This document shows positions 12,301-23,775 of a stretch of 64,000 nucleotides of DNA, piece after piece. The stretch's first letter is position 1, and each line of letters starts with the position of its first letter. This stretch comes from Tubulanus polymorphus. Lineage: Eukaryota > Nemertea > Palaeonemertea > Tubulaniformes > Tubulanidae. The position numbers and the translations under genes were made by a program. The stretch is from assembly GCF_964204645.1 (NCBI RefSeq), contig NC_134029.1, forward strand, positions 10,346,850 to 10,410,849. The letters are read 5' to 3'. The notes below the pieces were generated by a model. That model was given only the letters and a program-made list of their open reading frames with translations. It was not told the origin of the DNA and made no database searches.

Positions 12301-15300
12301 ATAATAATTGAATGAATAACGACACGAACATACTATTTTTGACGCCGTTAAAACCGTCGCAAAAATCGTTTTATACATTGCTCACTTGAATACGTTTATG
12401 CGTTAGGATGGCGTAGGAGTGGATGTGCACTACGTCAACAATATTGGGGCATCTATACAATAACACATATTGTGTTTATATTGTATTTAATGAAATATCA
12501 TAACTCTTATTTTCTTATTACTAAAATTAAATGTCTTTTTATTGGGGCATGTCGATAATTGAATTAAATGAAACTAGACTCAAATATCGATATATGCTTG
12601 TACGGAAGCGATAAGGGGCCTCGAGATGTCGCGTTCCAACTCGACAAGTCGCCATATTTATGTCGATATATCGCGATATATCGCGTCAAGTCGACATGAA
12701 TATGTCGACATATCGGGACGTTTTCACGACAAATTTCGCTTTTTCGCCCATTTTCCACGGGACAAGAAGTCATCTGAAGACACGTCTAAATGTAAGACGA
12801 GGACGCCAGTGATATGACGACTGAGTTTCAAGTCGTCATGAATATGTCGACTTGTCGCGAGGAAAATGGTCGTGAAAACGAAATATGTCGTCAAAACGTC
12901 ACGATATATCGACATATTCATGTCGACTTGACGCGATATATCGCGGTATGTCGACATAAATATGACGACTTGTCGAGTTGGAACGCGACATCTCGAGGCC
13001 CCTTATCGCTTCCGTATGCTTGCCACCAAAACGTAGCCAGTGGGATATGAACGAGGTATGCGGCCAGTATTGAAGGTAAAACGCCAAGCACCACGATGGA
13101 TTTCAGTTCTAGTAACAAATATCTTGTGGAATTTTCCCCGGTATTGTACTTGTCGTTGAATTATTCACTGTCGAATATTGAGCAATACAATTGCTATTTA
13201 AATAAACTTAAGACACGAAAATGCAGCAAAACTGTCATCGTACCTCTGACCAGATCGATTGTTCTTGTGATGATGGGCCACACGAGAGGAAACTACGGAA
13301 GCGATAAGGGGCCTCGAGATGTCGCGTTCCAACTCGACAAGTCGTCATATTTATGTCGACATACCGCGATATATCGCGTCAAGTCGACATGAATATGTCG
13401 ATATATCGTGACGTTTTGACGACATATTTCGTTTTCACGACCATTTTCCTCGATATGTCGACATATTCATGTCGACTTGACGCGATATATCGCGATATAT
13501 CGACATAAATATGGCGACTTGTCGAGTTGGAACGCGACATCTCGAGGCCCCTTATCGCTTCCGTACTGATCGGCCCATTTTGGGACGTAGATGTCTTGGG
13601 TAAATACATATCAACCTAGTATCTAAAATACCCATCAAAGCGAGTCCTAAAAGTGACAATACTGGCACAAAATCTAATTATATAGCAAATCAATTCAAGT
13701 TATTGGATAGAAACATCTTATGTTTATTTCGTTTATTAATCCGCTTTAGTGTTACGATAATTAGAATCCATGGGGTTTCCATGCCGAGCATAAAGGTGAA
13801 TTCACTAAATGATTATAATGTAATAGCTAAGCAATTGCGCGCAAAAAGTGACAGTATCCAAAGTGTGTTACACCTTAAAAAGGTTAGAGTTTTCCAGTTT
13901 TAAAATGTATGCCACACGAAGTGCATTCCAGCACGATATTACGGAAAACGAACTAAACGATTAACCCTAAACACGATTAACCATTAATACGATTTAAGTA
14001 GTCTCCAGCCAGAACAGTGACGAAAAACTTTCGTATATGCCTCAGTGATGATTACGATATAAGCATTCAAATGGCGCCTGGAAACTGGAAACTTCCCTAT
14101 TTCAATCATAATTCCTCTTTCGTCATACGAGGAACATTGAATACACAATGAGGATATTTGATAATTTGGAAAAATATGATTGATTGGGGGCGTTTTTTAG
14201 GCTTTTCGCTGCGGATAACTACATTTTATTTCCAGTTTTTAGAGTTTACTTACAAATTCGAAAAGGCTTAGTAACTCGAAAATCCTTTTACAACTTGAAA
14301 AGTTGACTTTTTTAGACGCGAACAGCCAGCTGCATTGCTCTTCCGTATCTAGACACTCGGGACTTAATAAGATAGTTAACGGTTTGTATCGTTTGACCTT
14401 GGGAAGAAACATTCCTCCCAAAGCCAACTTCAAAAAGAATAATAGTAAGAGAGCACATGGCTGTATTTCTAATGTGTACCTATCCCGTATTGTGCGTGTT
14501 CAACTGACGTAATCTTATCCGTAGCCAAGGCCAAAGGCGAATATCATTATCACACTCCCACTAAACAGGGCCGCAAATAATTGTTTTGATAATTTCATTA
14601 TTTTGATAATTCATATCTAAGCATCAAAATGCAAACGATGTGTTCAGTCTAGGAAATATTAGATTTTGGTTATTTCGAAATTCTAGGACAAGCTTAATAC
14701 TTACTAATACAATTGTGATTCGGTAGCACTTTGTAGTGGTTTGTTCGAAGATCGGTCAGTCGGCATTCCCATGTTCGAATCTGTATGCCAGGTCCACAAG
14801 TTTCACTACACGGACCAAGTAAGCCGACTTTCCACCTGGAAGTACAGTGACCTCAGAGAAAACCAAATAGTAGACACGGCTAAACGGCGTTCATCACTTT
14901 CATGTTTTCTACTTCAACCCCCTGAGTGCCACACGAGACCTTATTACGATAGCGGGTTCGATGTTTCTTTTTCCCAACTAATTAGGGACAGACCAGAGAA
15001 GGACTTTCGACCAAGAAGCTGCCGCCAACCCCGGATTGGTGAGACCAGCGCCCGGCAGCCTTAACCACTTTGCCACTGCACCTCTCTGAACTAGCGAATG
15101 CATCCTCGCTAGCCAGGGGTCAGTATCGCTTCCGAACTCCACCTGTCCCGGCTTCACGACGCGTGATTTCATTACCAGTGCTTTCGTGTGTGACGTCATA
15201 CAACACAGATGAATACAAAATTTGTCAAGTTGTGAAATTACTTCCTTTTTCGCTAAATATTCGCTGATTTGCTCATTTGTCCATTTCACCGAAAATTCAA

Positions 15301-18300
15301 AAGAAGCCTGATGTCGTTTGTTACAATTGCTGTGATTGGCCCGACTGGGTTGTGGTCGGCTGATAATGACTCCAACGAGTCACGAGGCCAAGGGTTCGGG
15401 AACGGCTTTAGCTTAGTGAGTTCGAATCCCTTGATGGGTGGATGTAACGAATGATTATCAGTAATATAGTTTATAGATCGTCGGTGATTTCAATTCTTGA
15501 CTTACTATTTACTAACCAACCATATTTAGACGTCATTCATTCTATATCTATCATATAGGGTATAATCAGTGTAAAAATATCGGAATAAATGGATTGAAAT
15601 CACGCCATGAAAACAACTCTTACTTATGGTACTCGTAACATAAAGTAAGATTCTATCGCTGATTATTTTTTCATTTTTGCTATAACAAAATTTCCTAATC
15701 AAAACGGCTCAAGTCCATTATAGCATTAAATAGTTCCAGCAGAGACTTATCACATTGGAACGGTATTTGGAATTAATCCGCCAATATTGGACTGATTGAA
15801 TCTTACGACATTACGCCATAGGGACGTGCGAACATACCGATATACCGACAAACCGACGAACCGACAAACCGACGAACCGACAAACCGACAAACCGACGAA
15901 CCGACAAACCGACGAACCGACAAACCGACATACCGACGAACCGACAAAAAGACAAATCCGTGCGTGGATTACCCTTATATAAAGTGGCTGGGATCGAGGG
16001 GCTGGGTGGTGCGTGGATTACCCTTATATAATGTGGCTGGGATCGAGGGGCTGTGTGGTTGAGTGGATTACCCTTATATAATGTGGCTAGGATCGACGGA
16101 CAGGGTTTTTCCGTGGATTACCCGTGGCTGGATCGAGGGCATACGAGTTTGTCGGTTTAACGGTATGTCGGTTTGTCGGTTCGTCGGTTTGTCGGTATGT
16201 CGGTTCGTCGGTTTGTCGGTATGTCGGTTTGTCGGTATGTCGGTTTGTCTTGAAAAATACGCAGCCGAATTACTCCTTTTCTAAAAATGTATCCTTGAGC
16301 GGGAACTATTCCACGCTATACTGGACTTGAACCATCAAAACCATCCAGTCACAATCTTTATCAGTATGACCTTAAGTTCTATGACCCATAATATTTCGTT
16401 ATGAATAACTTAGATCAAGTGGAATTCTAGATTTGAATCAAATGGTCCATACAGAAATATTTCAGAAGTGTAAAAGGATTTTTTACAGAATGCCTACACT
16501 TAGACATCGCTGACAATTGTTTACATGTGGATAGCATACTCAAGAAATTAACTCCAGAAAAAAACCTGAACTATCAACACTGCCTAAACACTTACAACAA
16601 CTCACATTTTGGTCCTGCGGGATATTTACCCAAACACCAGGTTGCCACATTAGAAAATAACTGCTAACAATTGAAATATACTAACAAATGGATCTATATC
16701 TGCGCTATATATTGTAAATCTTACCCAGTTTCATGTGTGGCAGCGGGTTGGTCACCTACCATTCCATCGACGCGCATTGGTTTCTTAGCTTCTTCGTCAT
16801 GTGAAACAGGTGAAATTGAAAGATCTGAGGGGCACTTGACGTTTGTGTGACACGGTATGCTCGTTAAAGGTTTTGTCGATATTGGGCAGTGATCCTTGTA
16901 CTTGGATCCACATCGCACTTTTCTGTATCGAATCCCTGCACCACAGGGCACGGAACACTGAAAATGGATATTCACATGATAAATAATACAAATCGGATGT
17001 TTGCTTTTATGATACTTAATTCATGAACAATTCCCAAATAAACAAAATATAAAATTCTCAATACCGGAGACCATTTCGCCACTTTCCACTTCGGACATGC
17101 TTGACGCCGGCACGGTCGACTTGCAATAGGAGGGGTTTTATTGCAGGTAGTTTCGTTAACTTTCGTATGATTACCGTCGGGTAACAAGTATACACACGTT
17201 CGCGTGCGTGTCGTAAGTCCCGTTCCACAGTTTGCCGAACACGGTCTCCAGGTCCCTAAAAGCCAACTGATAATAGAAATATAGATATCTATAAACATTG
17301 AAACGCATATCATGTATTACTAACTAAAACCGTATTTAAAACAGGCGCGGTATCATAAAAAAACGCATCATTGTTTTCGACACGTTATGAAAATCGTGCA
17401 AGATTGATCAGAAAAATTACGCTAAATAATTCAATTTGGGAAAGATATATTAGATGCAACAATTGAACAATTGTTTTTAAGTTTGAGTCACACACCTGGC
17501 TTCGCAAGCTCTTCGTTCACACTTGATTATTTTTCGTTCTGGTTTTTTTCCTTGGTCACAATGCATTGTCTTCACTCGCTTATCCTTTCTGATGTCTTTG
17601 CAATAGAAAGACGTCGTTTGTCGACCTGATTATGAAATATTTGGACTGTATTGTCATTGATTATTGATTGGTGAACTTTCTTTAGCTCGAGAACGTGACG
17701 CTTTTATAACTAGCGTAATTCGTCGTCACATTATCGTATGTATCTGGATTTCTTCTAAAAAGAAAATTGTCCAGCAAAAAGCTTCCTATATATCGAACGG
17801 AAATTCAGCATAATACAGCTAATTGGAAACGAAAACGGTACTAACGCACTAGCTATTACCGAATATAACACATTCTACGTAATTAGTCTAGCCAAACTTT
17901 TTCCAAGCGTTTAAAAACAAACCAACAAATATAAAACTAAGAACTAACGGTAAATTCATATCATGTCTACTTCAAAAGAGCTTTGTTACATCAACAAACA
18001 CAAAAAGATGTTCCTTTTACCTTCCGTGTTATTTGTTCCTTCAGTAAGCAAGAAATATAACACATTAAAAATCATACCTACTCTGTTTATGTTACATGCA
18101 CCGTGATATACGTGTTATCATGGCAAATAAGCAGTCAAATTAAAACATCAGCGCTGAAGGATGCTAAAAAGCGACACCAGAATATATATTTCCTCGAATA
18201 TGGTTTATTCAATTCCCCAAACAAATAATTCATCAATGTTGATACAATGTCTGGTCTTACATCTCAGCTGTTGTGTAATATTCGGATTTTTACTTACCAT

Positions 18301-20363
18301 TTTTCTCATTCATCGCATTTGAAAAAGGCAGTTACGGTGTTACGTAAAGGCTATATACATATCATTTGAATTGAATATTCAATCAACTCAACGTGTACAC
18401 GACACAAACATTATCCACTAAAATCACTTCAAGAGAAATATATACGTTGTTTACTTTCCCTCAGTTTTATTCTGCGATTTGTTATTGTTTTATTTGTAAG
18501 TGTATAATCTTCTGTCTAGACATTTCTTTTTGAATATCATACAGAACTATTATACATCTCTTTAAGAGTCGATCGCAGCGGATAGAAATAGCGTGGGATT
18601 CCATTCATCTATCATGTAAAACTAGAGACCAAGTGAACGTAACTTCGAAAATACGTAGTTTCGAAAAGTTTCGTTAAGCATATTTGAAAACAATTCATTC
18701 CATTATGCTGTATGCTTGAATATATTCCCTATGTGAGGGATATGGAACTGATCGGCGGTGGATTTTGTGGCTGTGGAGATCATTAAAAAATGTGTTGTTA
18801 CCTACACCACAGGAGACCGTGCAGGGCGTCAATACGGTCTCTTGCCATACGTATCTGGGTTTCTCACATGTTTCACCTTGACCTCCGCATATTCCACATT
18901 CATCTTCCAATTTATCGGAGCCTAATATACCATCACAGCCTATATTCTAAAAGGCAAAAGTCTAATGTATTTGAATCATGTTATATCGGTAAATTAAACA
19001 TATTTTGAGGCATAGATTCTTACCGGGCACTTTTATAAATACTATAGTGAAATTATCCTTTTTATAGCACAGGGATGACTTCCTTTGGTATTGCTACCTG
19101 GATTAATTACAGGGCAATACCCCTAATGGGCACAGCTCTTATGGCTTGGCGTTGTCCTTTTCATTCATGTGCCTATTCATTTATGAAACCTAATTCTGTA
19201 CATATGATTATCATTAATACTCTCACTATTAAACTTGGATTGACGGCGATTTTTGCTTAATACAGACAGGGGTCGTTCGATGTGTATTATATACTAATAC
19301 CGGGTGCGTACACGGCTCTCGTGCCAAATATATAAATGTTTGTTAGTCCTGCATATCAAAATCGATGATATCCTTGTTGTTTGAGAATTAAAAAATTCGC
19401 GTCGATAGAGTTTCAAGGTGCAGTAAAACTATTTTGAATTTGAGTTTTGGTCTATTTATTCGCGAATTTAATGAAGAGAATGAACTTACACGACAGGTTC
19501 CGTTGATGCACATGCCACTCAATTCTCCAAGACACCAGTATCCATCAGGGACTTTCAGTGCCATTTTCGCTATAATATTGTGTCCCAAAGCGCGGCAATA
19601 AAGACTGCACGGGTTGCCTCCCGCAAGACCCGTTGATAGCCATTCAAATTTTCCCCGATGAGAGGCCGCATTGAGGCGACCACAGAGATAATCGCGTTGG
19701 TTTATTGTCCCACTGGAACAAGGCTGAAAATATGAAAAATTAGCCTACATAAAATCACTGGGTACAAATTGATAATACTGTATAGAGTAGACTTTAGATA
19801 ACGCAAGAAAGTTTACGTCACTGGTTTGAGCGACATATCCAAGAGTTCGTGAAATTCCTGGCACAGACGTTCGTTGTTTTGTAGCTCGAAAAATAGTTTC
19901 TTTTTTTTATTAGGCAATGTACGTGATTACCGTCAGAAATGTTAAGTAGCAAAGACTGCAAGATCATCAGCTTCACAGAATCAATCAATTGTTGAGGGTT
20001 GACTTCAAATATTTAAATTCTCCAACTCTCACATTAACGATTTATATTGAAATTGCTTACGCTTGGTGTAAATTTGATAGTTTTATCCAAATATCCTACA
20101 CTTATTGAAAGATATGTCACGCTGAACATGCATCATCTATTTCACATGGTGATTATTTATGAATATTTATACGCACATTGCATCGGGAAATAGTTCGAGA
20201 AAATTACCTGAATATTACAAACAGAATACTGAACGGTATCACCATTACACGACGATGCAAGACAGGATCTGATTTGTTTTTTTACGCCCCCGCCGCATTC
20301 CGCCGTACACTCAGACCACTCGCTCCACGGGGTCCAATTATCACAACCGACTAGAATTACCAC
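218..20363 (-). CDS. ADAMTSL1/3-like: ADAMTS-like protein (ADAMTSL1/3, punctin/MADD-4 type), 13 exons, 5' end missing
   Basis: This is a secreted extracellular-matrix glycoprotein without a protease domain; relatives bind matrix and, in MADD-4, organise synapses and guide muscle arms. Joined 5' to 3' the exons are 20363-20208, 19723-19490, 18946-18802, 17625-17496, 17266-17065, 16957-16725, 14835-14705, 10484-10332, 10131-10002, 8533-8323, 7295-6423, 2610-2463 and 315-218. Every junction keeps the reading frame, giving 947 residues before the stop. Domain order is TSP1, Cys-rich, seven TSP1, one Ig C2-like, two TSP1 and PLAC. The Ig region has the VVGG, LVIRCP and YWLKNGK-type motifs characteristic of ADAMTSL1/3. 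The ADAMTS spacer is absent. The start codon and signal peptide lie in an unlocated upstream exon, since an in-frame TAG precedes the first exon shown. The family is sure; orthology to ADAMTSL1/3 rather than another ADAMTSL is likely. Confidence 0.9.
316..2462 (-). other. ADAMTSL last intron, no other feature seen
   Basis: This is AT-rich sequence between the repeat-10 exon and the PLAC exon. I see no repeat copy shared with the rest of the window and no convincing coding segment. Confidence 0.7.
2463..2610 (-). CDS. ADAMTSL exon l: TSP1 repeat 10
   Basis: The acceptor is cgtgtacag|TGT in phase 0. CSRTCGGRGIQSRSLHC completes the last TSP1 repeat, which ends KPCYTTACEP. The donor is GAA CCC A|gtatgt in phase 1. 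The exon is too short to appear as a long ORF and was recognised by its cysteine pattern and its fit to the flanking phases. Confidence 0.9.
3470..3946 (+). mobile_element. Pearl-like element, diverged 3' part
   Basis: The segment matches the right-hand half of the element at 4962-6217. Shared blocks include ccatctacgaatga, gcaccaattgcg and the ending atgggctaaaaa. The core tandem repeats and the ACGG run are missing or decayed. It lies in an intron of the ADAMTSL gene. Confidence 0.6.
4962..6217 (+). mobile_element. Pearl-like element with four 154-bp core repeats
   Basis: The left end is gcccagggacaccatgccca, followed by four tandem units beginning caacgccccctg, at 5033, 5187, 5341 and 5494 (period 153-154 bp). 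The right half has an ACGG-type run (6151-6175), a hairpin GGGACT..AGTCCC (6192-6205) and the terminus GGGCTAA. Core tandem repeats plus ACGG microsatellite are as I recall for pearl elements of bivalves; hairpin plus CTRR is the 3' signature of Helitron/Helentron derivatives. It is non-autonomous and has no coding capacity. Confidence 0.75.
5033..5645 (+). repeat. Tandem repeat, period about 154 bp, four copies
   Basis: Each unit contains caacgccccctggtgacc, actcaccacaatcatagaa, ttgtaacaaaatatg-type and aaatactaagttattctac-type blocks. The even spacing of 154, 154 and 153 bp shows a head-to-tail array forming the core of the surrounding element. Confidence 0.85.
6423..7295 (-). CDS. ADAMTSL exon k: TSP1 repeat 8, Ig domain, TSP1 repeat 9
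   Basis: This is the largest exon (291 codons, phase 0 at both ends; acceptor cattttag|TGC, donor CAG|gtaatt). CAPACGKG completes repeat 8. The Ig C2-like domain follows, with KLVVGGK, LVIRCP, YWLKNGKRL and DTGKYTCVAGK giving the C-W-C core. After it come a basic linker, TSP1 repeat 9 (SEWQQCSRSCNGTG) and the start of repeat 10 (HWEAGPW). The exon is bracketed by pearl-like elements, one ending at about 6217 and one beginning at about 7330. Confidence 0.93.
7330..7745 (+). mobile_element. Pearl-like element, partial copy
   Basis: The sequence carries tacatgcccactaggtgaaatgctt, caacaccccctggtgaa and cttgaaactcaccaaaatga, all matching the 4962-6217 element in order. The right end is truncated before the ACGG run and hairpin. 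It lies just upstream (in gene sense) of the Ig exon. Confidence 0.65.
7780..8195. mobile_element. TCGA/CGATAT-rich palindromic element (family B), intron copy
   Basis: The stretch is built of short variations on gtcgac, tatcgcga and atatcgacat. Blocks such as cggtacggtaatgtcg and cgacataatttcgtcgtgat recur in the same order at 55735-55856 and 56970-57115. It ends near gcattgctcttccgta, a phrase also present at 14332-14347. No protein is encoded. The superfamily is unknown. Confidence 0.6.
8323..8533 (-). CDS. ADAMTSL exon j: TSP1 repeat 7 and start of repeat 8
   Basis: The acceptor is gattgtag|T, which completes Ser with the incoming AG. WHMEPWGECGVTCGSG starts a full repeat with six cysteines. 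WIAGRWSK then begins repeat 8, and the exon ends in phase 0 at AAG|gtaatg. Confidence 0.9.
8534..10001 (-). other. ADAMTSL intron, nothing recognised
   Basis: This is AT-rich intronic sequence after the GC-donor exon. I see no coding segment, tandem repeat or copy of a repeat found elsewhere in the window. Confidence 0.6.
10002..10131 (-). CDS. ADAMTSL exon i: TSP1 repeat 6, GC splice donor
   Basis: The acceptor is attcgaaag|GT, with a poor polypyrimidine tract. The exon encodes LRTAVVECVRDVDRKR and closes with RPCNEIPCPP. The only frame-keeping donor is CCA AG|gcaagt, a GC donor with an otherwise perfect consensus. Using the nearby GT instead would put the next exon out of frame and hit a stop within about ten codons. 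The intron to the previous exon is only 200 bp. Confidence 0.87.
10332..10484 (-). CDS. ADAMTSL exon h: end of TSP1 repeat 5, start of repeat 6
   Basis: The acceptor is ttcctag|TA; with the incoming A this gives an Ile codon. KPRPPDLQSCNLAKC closes repeat 5. A roughly 20-residue acidic linker follows, then LWRYARFKPCSASCLG opens repeat 6. The donor is GGA G|gtaaaa in phase 1. Confidence 0.88.
10485..12594 (-). other. ADAMTSL intron part, nothing recognised
   Basis: No supported feature was found. The ORF-like stretch on the plus strand at 11367-11642 shows no domain or biased composition and is treated as chance. Confidence 0.6.
12601..13016. mobile_element. Palindromic MITE, family A, intact with 6-bp TSD
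   Basis: The 416-bp element begins TACGGAAGCGATAAGGGGCC and ends with the exact reverse complement. Nearly the whole length is self-complementary (arms of gtcgacat and tatcgcgata blocks). The 6-bp target duplication TGCTTG lies at 12595-12600 and 13017-13022. The same element occurs at 13294 and 55863. No transposase is encoded, so it depends on an autonomous partner not in the window. Confidence 0.85.
13294..13565. mobile_element. Palindromic MITE, family A, shorter copy
   Basis: The 272-bp copy has the same TACGGAAGCG termini and palindromic arms but lacks the central segment of the 416-bp copy. The flanks (ggaaac and ctgatc) do not match, so no TSD is visible. It may be an older insertion or a recombination product with the copy 280 bp away. 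Confidence 0.8.
14705..14835 (-). CDS. ADAMTSL exon g: TSP1 repeat 5, first part
   Basis: This exon was found by eye because the minus strand has no long ORF here. Acceptor gtacttccag|G completes a Gly codon from the previous exon. WKVGLLGPCSETCGPG and IQIRTWEC follow, and the donor is ATT A|gtaagt in phase 1. Adding it restores the reading frame between the 16.7-kb and 10.4-kb exons and supplies the missing half of repeat 5. The acceptor lies directly against SINE-like sequence. Confidence 0.88.
14840..15110 (-). mobile_element. tRNA-derived SINE-like element
   Basis: On the minus strand the sequence reads gtgcagtggcaaagtggtta and then aggctgccggg, an RNA polymerase III A-box-like start. 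ccggggttggcggcagc follows, where a diverged B box would lie, then a long tRNA-unrelated body ending at the ADAMTSL exon g acceptor. No second copy exists in the window to fix the ends. Confidence 0.5.
15370..15455 (+). repeat. Possible tRNA-like (SINE head) remnant
   Basis: agttcgaatccc at 15419-15430 is close to an RNA polymerase III B box (GGTTCGAATCC). Upstream, gaggccaagggttcggg has only a weak A-box resemblance, and no cloverleaf can be folded. It may be a SINE fragment or chance. Confidence 0.3.
15830..16252. repeat. Foldback: inverted octamer arrays around a 49-50-bp tandem repeat
   Basis: The left arm (15836-15953) is an array of about 15 octamers of the form ACCGACAA, ACCGACGA and ACCGACAT. 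The right arm (16149-16249) is the inverse array (TTGTCGGT, TCGTCGGT). Between them are about 3.5 direct units starting gtggattacccttatata, at 15964, 16013, 16063 and 16113. A transcript would form a long hairpin. It lies in an ADAMTSL intron. ORFs here arise from the repeat and are not genes. Confidence 0.9.
16260..16724 (-). other. Intron, nothing recognised
   Basis: No repeat or coding signal is seen between the foldback and exon f. Confidence 0.6.
16725..16957 (-). CDS. ADAMTSL exon f: TSP1 repeat 4 and linker
   Basis: The acceptor is catttcag|TGT in phase 0. CSVPCGAGIRYRKVRC completes repeat 4 and is followed by a low-complexity hydrophilic linker rich in D, E, K and P with no cysteines. 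It leaves in phase 2 at ACT GG|gtaag. A linker at this position also occurs in vertebrate ADAMTSL1. Confidence 0.88.
17065..17266 (-). CDS. ADAMTSL exon e: TSP1 repeat 3 and start of repeat 4
   Basis: The acceptor is ctattatcag|T, which completes a Ser codon with the incoming AG. The exon encodes WLLGTWRPCSANCGTG, a full TSP1 repeat with six cysteines and an N-glycosylation motif (NHT), then the start of the next repeat (WKVAKWSP). It leaves in phase 0 at CCG|gtattg, a rather weak donor. Confidence 0.9.
17496..17625 (-). CDS. ADAMTSL exon d: rest of TSP1 repeat 2
   Basis: Incoming phase 1 is completed as Gly by the acceptor cataatcag|GT. The exon leaves in phase 2 at GCC AG|gtgtgt. It encodes RQTTSFYCKDIR and the closing cysteines of repeat 2 (KCERRACEA). 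It has no ORF of its own, because the reading frame only opens when joined to the flanking exons, and it was found from phase and cysteine pattern. Confidence 0.85.
17626..18801 (-). other. ADAMTSL intron, nothing recognised
   Basis: This is AT-rich sequence with no feature supported beyond the splice sites at its ends. Confidence 0.6.
18802..18946 (-). CDS. ADAMTSL exon c: end of Cys-rich module joined directly to TSP1 repeat 2
   Basis: This exon enters in phase 0 (acceptor tgccttttag) and leaves in phase 1 (GTA G|gtaaca). It encodes IGCDGILGS, the canonical end of the Cys-rich module (DECGICGGQGETC), and then at once the next TSP1 repeat (VWQETVLTPCTVSCGVG). In vertebrate ADAMTSL1/3 a spacer of roughly 110 residues lies between these two parts. 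Both parts are in one uninterrupted exon here, so an unseen exon cannot supply the spacer. Confidence 0.9.
18947..19489 (-). other. ADAMTSL intron b-c, nothing recognised
   Basis: This is a 543-bp AT-rich intron. I see no coding or repeat signal in it; the plus-strand ORF at 19075-19260 has no supporting feature. Confidence 0.6.
19490..19723 (-). CDS. ADAMTSL exon b: Cys-rich module
   Basis: This exon has 78 codons, phase 0 at both ends, with acceptor tattttcag and donor CGT|gtaagt. It encodes the ADAMTS Cys-rich module, with landmarks FEWL, NPCSLYCRALG, VPDGYWC and GMCINGTC. The spacing matches the Cys-rich segment after the first TSP1 repeat in ADAMTS and ADAMTSL proteins. There is no upstream metalloprotease or disintegrin coding sequence, which supports ADAMTSL over ADAMTS. 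Confidence 0.9.
19724..20207 (-). other. ADAMTSL intron a-b, nothing recognised
   Basis: This is a 484-bp AT-rich intron with no recognised feature. A minus-strand phrase near 19,830-19,860 resembles one near 10,880 (gtctg-cccaggaatt), too short to call. Confidence 0.5.
20208..20363 (-). CDS. ADAMTSL exon a: first TSP1 repeat
   Basis: This exon has 52 codons, phase 0 at both ends. The acceptor is tatgtttag and the donor CAG|gtaatt. It begins with a short hydrophobic run (VVILVG) that could be the end of a signal peptide started in an earlier exon. Next comes DNWTPWSEWSEC, a TSP1 start whose WxxWxxW pattern is a C-mannosylation site in the family, then TAECGGGVKK. In ADAMTS-like proteins this repeat sits directly before the Cys-rich module, as it does here. 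Confidence 0.9.
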
Positions 20364-23560
<3,197 letters not shown>

Positions 23561-23564
23561 CTAC

Positions 23565-23775
23565 TTAAGGCTGGCTTATGTCGACAAGCAACGCGACGCC
23601 TACCGACTCCTACCGACGCAACTGAGAGCAACCGCGATCGCAGCCCAGCTTATGTCGACTGCGCTCCGATTCCCAGCAACTGCGGTCGACTTGCGGGATA
23701 CGATATCGGACCAGTTGCTTCACTGCTTATGTCGGTTACGATTACTGGCAACTGCAACGGCTCAGATGGTCTACT
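23565..23775. mobile_element. Small MITE-like element related to the 41.9-kb Harbinger-like MITE
   Basis: It begins taaggctggcttatgtcgac, close to the terminus taaagcctagcctacatcgac at 41923. Internally it repeats cttatgtcgac and gcaactg phrases typical of that MITE's subterminal parts. The right end is unclear. Confidence 0.45.

Noticed and set aside
12564-13609. Several overlapping ORFs sharing HIHVDLTRYIA and WNATSRGPLSL
   Set aside because: They arise from the palindromic family A MITE, which reads alike on both strands; no independent evidence of a protein.
14741-15064. Plus-strand ORF of 107 codons
   Set aside because: It is antisense to ADAMTSL exon g and the SINE-like element.
15370-15455. 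Functional tRNA gene
   Set aside because: Only a B-box-like motif is present; no cloverleaf or convincing A box.
15830-15955. CRISPR-like array of short repeats
   Set aside because: Units are contiguous octamers without spacers, and the genome is an animal's.
15750-16330. ORFs rich in TNRQTDEP or VCRFVGLS
   Set aside because: They are translations of the octamer arrays of the foldback.
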